From: Microbulbifer hainanensis
Lineage (GTDB): Bacteria > Pseudomonadota > Gammaproteobacteria > Pseudomonadales > Cellvibrionaceae
Direction: 5' to 3'
Assembly (NCBI RefSeq): GCF_014904735.1
Contig: NZ_JACZCR010000024.1
Span: forward strand, 1-64,000
DNA length: 64,000 bases
In this document: piece after piece, positions 61,150-64,000 of the stretch
Layout: each line of letters starts with the position of its first letter
Position numbering within the stretch: the stretch's first letter is position 1
The notes under the pieces: generated by a model
Told to the model about the DNA's origin: nothing
Database searches by the model: none
The model's input: only the letters and a program-made list of their open reading frames with translations
Position numbers and translations under genes: made by a program

Positions 61150-61983
61150 ATGTCAGCAGCAAAAATGGTCTTCATCGGCGGCGCCGGCAATATGGCCGGC
61201 GCGGTGATCGGCGGACTGGTATCCAGCGGCTACCCGGCGGACAAGATCGTCGCCACCGGCCGCAACGAGCAGAAGCTTGCGGAATTTGCCGATCGCACCG
61301 GCGTGCAGGTGAGTACGGATAACGCCGCGGCAGTGGCCGAAGCCGACGTGTTGGTACTGTCGGTGAAGCCGCAGATGATGAAGGAATTGTGCGAATCCAT
61401 TGCCCCGGTCATCAAAGTCAGCGATCACAAACTCCTGGTGATCACCCTGGCGGCGGGTATTCCGCTGGCGGCCTACCAGCGCTGGCTGGGCGCCGGCGTG
61501 CCGATCGTGCGCGCCATGCCGAACACGCCCGCACTCGTGGGTACCGGGGTGACCGGCCTGTACGCAGGGGAGGGCGTCGATGAAGCGCAGCGCCAGATCG
61601 CCGAGCAGATGGCAGAGGCGGTGGGCATCGCGGTGTGGGTCGAGGGGGAATCCGGCATCGACCAGGTGATCGCCGTTTCCGGTTCCGGCCCGGCCTATTA
61701 TTTCCAGTTTATGGAATCCATGATCGATGCGGCAGAGAAGGCCGGTATGCCGCGCGCCGACGCCGAGCGGCTCACCTTGCAAACCGCACTGGGGGCGGCG
61801 AAACTGGCCGTGGCCAGCGATGTGGACGTGGCGCAACTGAAGCGCAATGTCATGTCGCCGAACGGCACTACCGAGCGGGCCATCCATCGTTTCCAGAGCG
61901 GCGGCCTGCCGGAACTGGTGGAACAGGCCATGCGCGACTGTGCCGCGCGTGCCGCGGAAATGGCGCGCGAGCTCGATCAGTAA
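61150..61983 (+). CDS. proC: Pyrroline-5-carboxylate reductase
   Basis: A 277-residue NAD(P)H enzyme for the last step of proline synthesis. The Rossmann motif FIGGAGNMAGAVIGGL is at 8-23. IVRAMPNTPALVGTGVTGLY and the P5CR signature with VSGSGPAYYFQFMESMIDAA follow. C-terminal SPNGTTERAIHRFQSGGL is conserved. AGGAG lies 6 bases before its ATG. It follows yggS by 34 bases. Confidence 0.96.
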   Translation: MSAAKMVFIGGAGNMAGAVIGGLVSSGYPADKIVATGRNEQKLAEFADRTGVQVSTDNAAAVAEADVLVLSVKPQMMKELCESIAPVIKVSDHKLLVITLAAGIPLAAYQRWLGAGVPIVRAMPNTPALVGTGVTGLYAGEGVDEAQRQIAEQMAEAVGIAVWVEGESGIDQVIAVSGSGPAYYFQFMESMIDAAEKAGMPRADAERLTLQTALGAAKLAVASDVDVAQLKRNVMSPNGTTERAIHRFQSGGLPELVEQAMRDCAARAAEMARELDQ

Positions 61984-62034
61984 GTGCGGCCGGTGCCGCA
62001 GAAAAAATAAACAGGGAATTTTTAAGGATTGGGA

Positions 62035-62643
62035 ATGGTCAGTACCTTCAGCAATATCGGCGTCTTCCTGTTGGCCACAATCGGCATTCTGTTTTTGTTT
62101 GCCGTGTTGATGCGCTTCCTGTTACAGCTGGCGCGGGCGGACTTCTACAACCCCATCTCCCAGGGCATCGTCAAGGTCACCAATCCGCTGGTGCTGCCGC
62201 TGCGCAAAGTGGTGCCGGGACTGTTGGGTGTCGATATGGCGTCCCTGGTACTGGCGCTACTGGTGGGCACGGTGATGATCATCGGCTGCGTGATACTGGC
62301 CGGTGGCGGTCTGGTGAATCCGCTCAGCGCTTTGCTGTGGTCGTTGATCGGCTGCACCATGACCGTGATTGCCATCGTCTTCGTGGGTATGCTGATTTCC
62401 ATCGTGTTCAGCTGGATTGCGCCGCACAGCGGTCACCCGGCACTGATGTTGCTGCGCCAGCTGCTGGAGCCCTTCTGCGCGCCAGTACGCCGGCTGATTC
62501 CGCCGCTGGGCATGATCGATATCAGCCCGATCTTCGTGTTCATCCTGCTCACGGTCGCAGACAAGCTGCTGACCGGGTTCGCGCAGATGGCGCACATGCC
62601 CGCCTTTGTCTACAGCCTGTTCTGGCACATTCCCGGCTTTTAG
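62035..62643 (+). CDS. yggT: YggT family membrane protein
   Basis: A 202-residue inner-membrane protein with two YGGT repeats. Each has a pair of helices around a conserved polar motif: LMRFLLQLARADFYNPISQG in the first and QLLEPFCAPVRRLIPPLGMI in the second. Function is not established; family members are linked to osmotic tolerance and septum placement. The ATG at 62035 has AAGGA 6 bases upstream; a TTG at 62029 lies closer to that site and is less likely. It ends the yggS-proC-yggT run. Confidence 0.9.
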   Translation: MVSTFSNIGVFLLATIGILFLFAVLMRFLLQLARADFYNPISQGIVKVTNPLVLPLRKVVPGLLGVDMASLVLALLVGTVMIIGCVILAGGGLVNPLSALLWSLIGCTMTVIAIVFVGMLISIVFSWIAPHSGHPALMLLRQLLEPFCAPVRRLIPPLGMIDISPIFVFILLTVADKLLTGFAQMAHMPAFVYSLFWHIPGF

Positions 62644-62783
62644 AGACTCCTTTTTCCACATAGCCGGCATTTTCCGTGTGCCAGGTCGCAATCTCGGCGA
62701 CCTGGCACCCTTCTATTATTTGGCGCGTTGATTGACAATAGGCGCCCATTTCGCGTTGCAGTAAATAAGAAGAACTCAATTAC

Positions 62784-64000
62784 ATGGAAGACGCCATCTT
62801 GCGCCAGCATATCGCCGACTACGACCGCTGGAAGAAAGCGCTGGATCTCCAGTTCGCCACCTTCAATCAGTGGCTGCAGGAACATTTCCCCAATTCCGCC
62901 GGTGCCCGCCAGGTTGTCCAGCAGGCGCGCGCGCTGCTCGCCGAGGACCAGTTCACCCTGGCCCTGGTGGGCGAATTCTCCCGCGGCAAAACCGAACTGA
63001 TCAATGCGCTGCTGTCGCATACCTACGGCAAGCGCCTGCTGCCGTCCAAGCCCGGGCGCACGACCATGTGTCCCACGGAGATCTTCAGCGACGGCGGTGA
63101 GCAGGCCAGCCTGCGGTTGCTGCCGATCGAGACGCTCGCCACCAATACCAGCCTCGAGAGCTTCCGCCGGATTCCGCAGAAGTGGGTCACCCACGAGTTC
63201 GATGCCAACGACGCCGACGCCACCCGCGAGGCGCTGTTGAAAGTCGCCGCGAGCAAGGCGGTCACCCCGGAAGAGGCCGCGCGTTACGGCTTCGACCGCC
63301 GCCACCTGGACGGCAAGGGCAACCTGGTGGAAATACCGGCGTGGCGCTACGCGCTGATCTGCCTGCCGCATCCGCTGCTGGCCCAGGGGCTGCGCATTAT
63401 CGATACGCCCGGGCTAAACGCGCTGGGCAACGAGCCGGAATTGACCCTGAGCACGCTGCCGAGTGCCCAGGCGGTAGCCTTCCTGCTGTCCGCCGATGCG
63501 GGCGTCAGTGGCACCGACCTGAATATGTGGGAGACCCACCTGGTACCGCTGCGCGATCACCGCGGCACCGCCGTGATGGCGTTACTGAACAAGATCGATG
63601 CCCTGTGGGACGATCCGGACGAGGACGCCGAACTGCTGTTGCGGCAGATGCGTGCGCAGGTTGCCAAGCTGCTCGAGATGCCGATGGACAGCGTCGTGGG
63701 GGTGTCGGCCAAGAAAGCCTTGCTCGCGCGCCAGCAGCGCGACCCGGTGCTGCTGCAGCAGAGCCGCTTTGCCGAATTTGAAAAACTGCTGGTACAGCGC
63801 CTGATGGAGCACCGCCACAAAGTGGCCGAGCACCGCTCGCTGCACCAGGCACTGACGCTGATGGCGGATACCCGCGACCTGCTCAAGCGCCGCCTGAACA
63901 GTGGCCGCGCCGCTCTGTCGCACCTGCAGCGCAACAGCACGGCCAGTTCCGAGCACTTGGAAGAGCTGGCACAAATGCAGCAGACCGCGCGCGCGCAGCA
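62784..64000 (+). CDS. Dynamin-like GTPase, 3' end outside window
   Basis: At least 405 residues of a dynamin-family GTPase, open at the window end. The P-loop GEFSRGKT is at 63-70, DTPG at 207-210 and NKID at 269-272. The threonine at about 97 (PGRTTMCPTEI) is the likely switch-I residue. The segment before the P-loop (LRQHIADYDRWKKALDLQFA) is helical, as in bacterial dynamin-like proteins with membrane-binding helical bundles. It starts at an ATG at 62784 after an AAGAAGAA sequence. Such proteins shape or repair membranes. The missing C-terminus prevents assignment to a subgroup. Confidence 0.85.
   Translation, partial: MEDAILRQHIADYDRWKKALDLQFATFNQWLQEHFPNSAGARQVVQQARALLAEDQFTLALVGEFSRGKTELINALLSHTYGKRLLPSKPGRTTMCPTEIFSDGGEQASLRLLPIETLATNTSLESFRRIPQKWVTHEFDANDADATREALLKVAASKAVTPEEAARYGFDRRHLDGKGNLVEIPAWRYALICLPHPLLAQGLRIIDTPGLNALGNEPELTLSTLPSAQAVAFLLSADAGVSGTDLNMWETHLVPLRDHRGTAVMALLNKIDALWDDPDEDAELLLRQMRAQVAKLLEMPMDSVVGVSAKKALLARQQRDPVLLQQSRFAEFEKLLVQRLMEHRHKVAEHRSLHQALTLMADTRDLLKRRLNSGRAALSHLQRNSTASSEHLEELAQMQQTARAQ

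Overview
The window is a 64-kb piece of a GC-rich gammaproteobacterial chromosome. Gene content points to a marine, Cellvibrionales or Microbulbifer-like bacterium; this is inference, with no 16S gene or database search behind it. Several blocks keep Pseudomonas-type gene order: yifB-ubiK near glnK-amtB, xerC-DUF484-dapF-lysA-lptM opposite cyaY, argH opposite algZ-algR, and pilU-pilT opposite yggS-proC-yggT. The SutA-like protein fits that relationship. The TonB receptor, tryptophan halogenase and SapC cluster is typical of marine polymer degraders.

Layout. 1-3.5 kb: the end of a fadD-type acyl-CoA ligase and a DUF885 metallopeptidase. 3.6-6.7 kb: an AT-rich island with one large PLD/SF2-helicase/DUF3427 gene, probably acquired and possibly defensive. 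6.9-12.9 kb: a DUF2141-MipA outer-membrane protein, a degenerate copy of the 3' end of mtgA, a LysR/MFS pair, mtgA, a VOC protein and an XRE/MmyB-type regulator. 13-16.4 kb: an acyl-CoA dehydrogenase, MaoC hydratase and SDR operon, probably a beta-oxidation module. 16.6-17.5 kb: a tRNA-like repeat, tRNA-Arg(CCG) and a c5-type cytochrome. 17.7-24.2 kb: a large PKD/propeller lipoprotein, rep and a sugar porter.

24.4-32.7 kb is the most distinctive region. An ECF sigma factor, a FecR anti-sigma factor and an STN-bearing TonB receptor are followed by a flavin-dependent tryptophan halogenase-like protein, a SapC protein and a small protein with an HxD...H facial triad like that of Fe(II)/2-oxoglutarate oxygenases. 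The receptor frame contains a second signal peptide with its own Shine-Dalgarno sequence, so two receptor forms are possible. I read the whole region as one surface-signalling, uptake and modification unit.

32.9-39.1 kb: a dead DUF188 fragment, a second MmyB-type regulator, an NCS2-like permease, the intact DUF188 gene, two acetyltransferases and a subclass B3 metallo-beta-lactamase. 39.1-44.3 kb: yifB, ubiK and a nitrogen cluster (TorF-type porin, glnK, amtB, glnK) behind a candidate sigma-54 promoter. 44.7-47.4 kb: sutA and a DesK/DesR-like two-component pair with a TPR protein. 47.5-55.5 kb: xerC to algR housekeeping genes. 55.5-64 kb: an amidohydrolase lipoprotein, an SDR, pilU-pilT, yggS-proC-yggT and a dynamin-like GTPase cut by the window end. 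I saw no insertion sequence, prophage, CRISPR array or rRNA gene.
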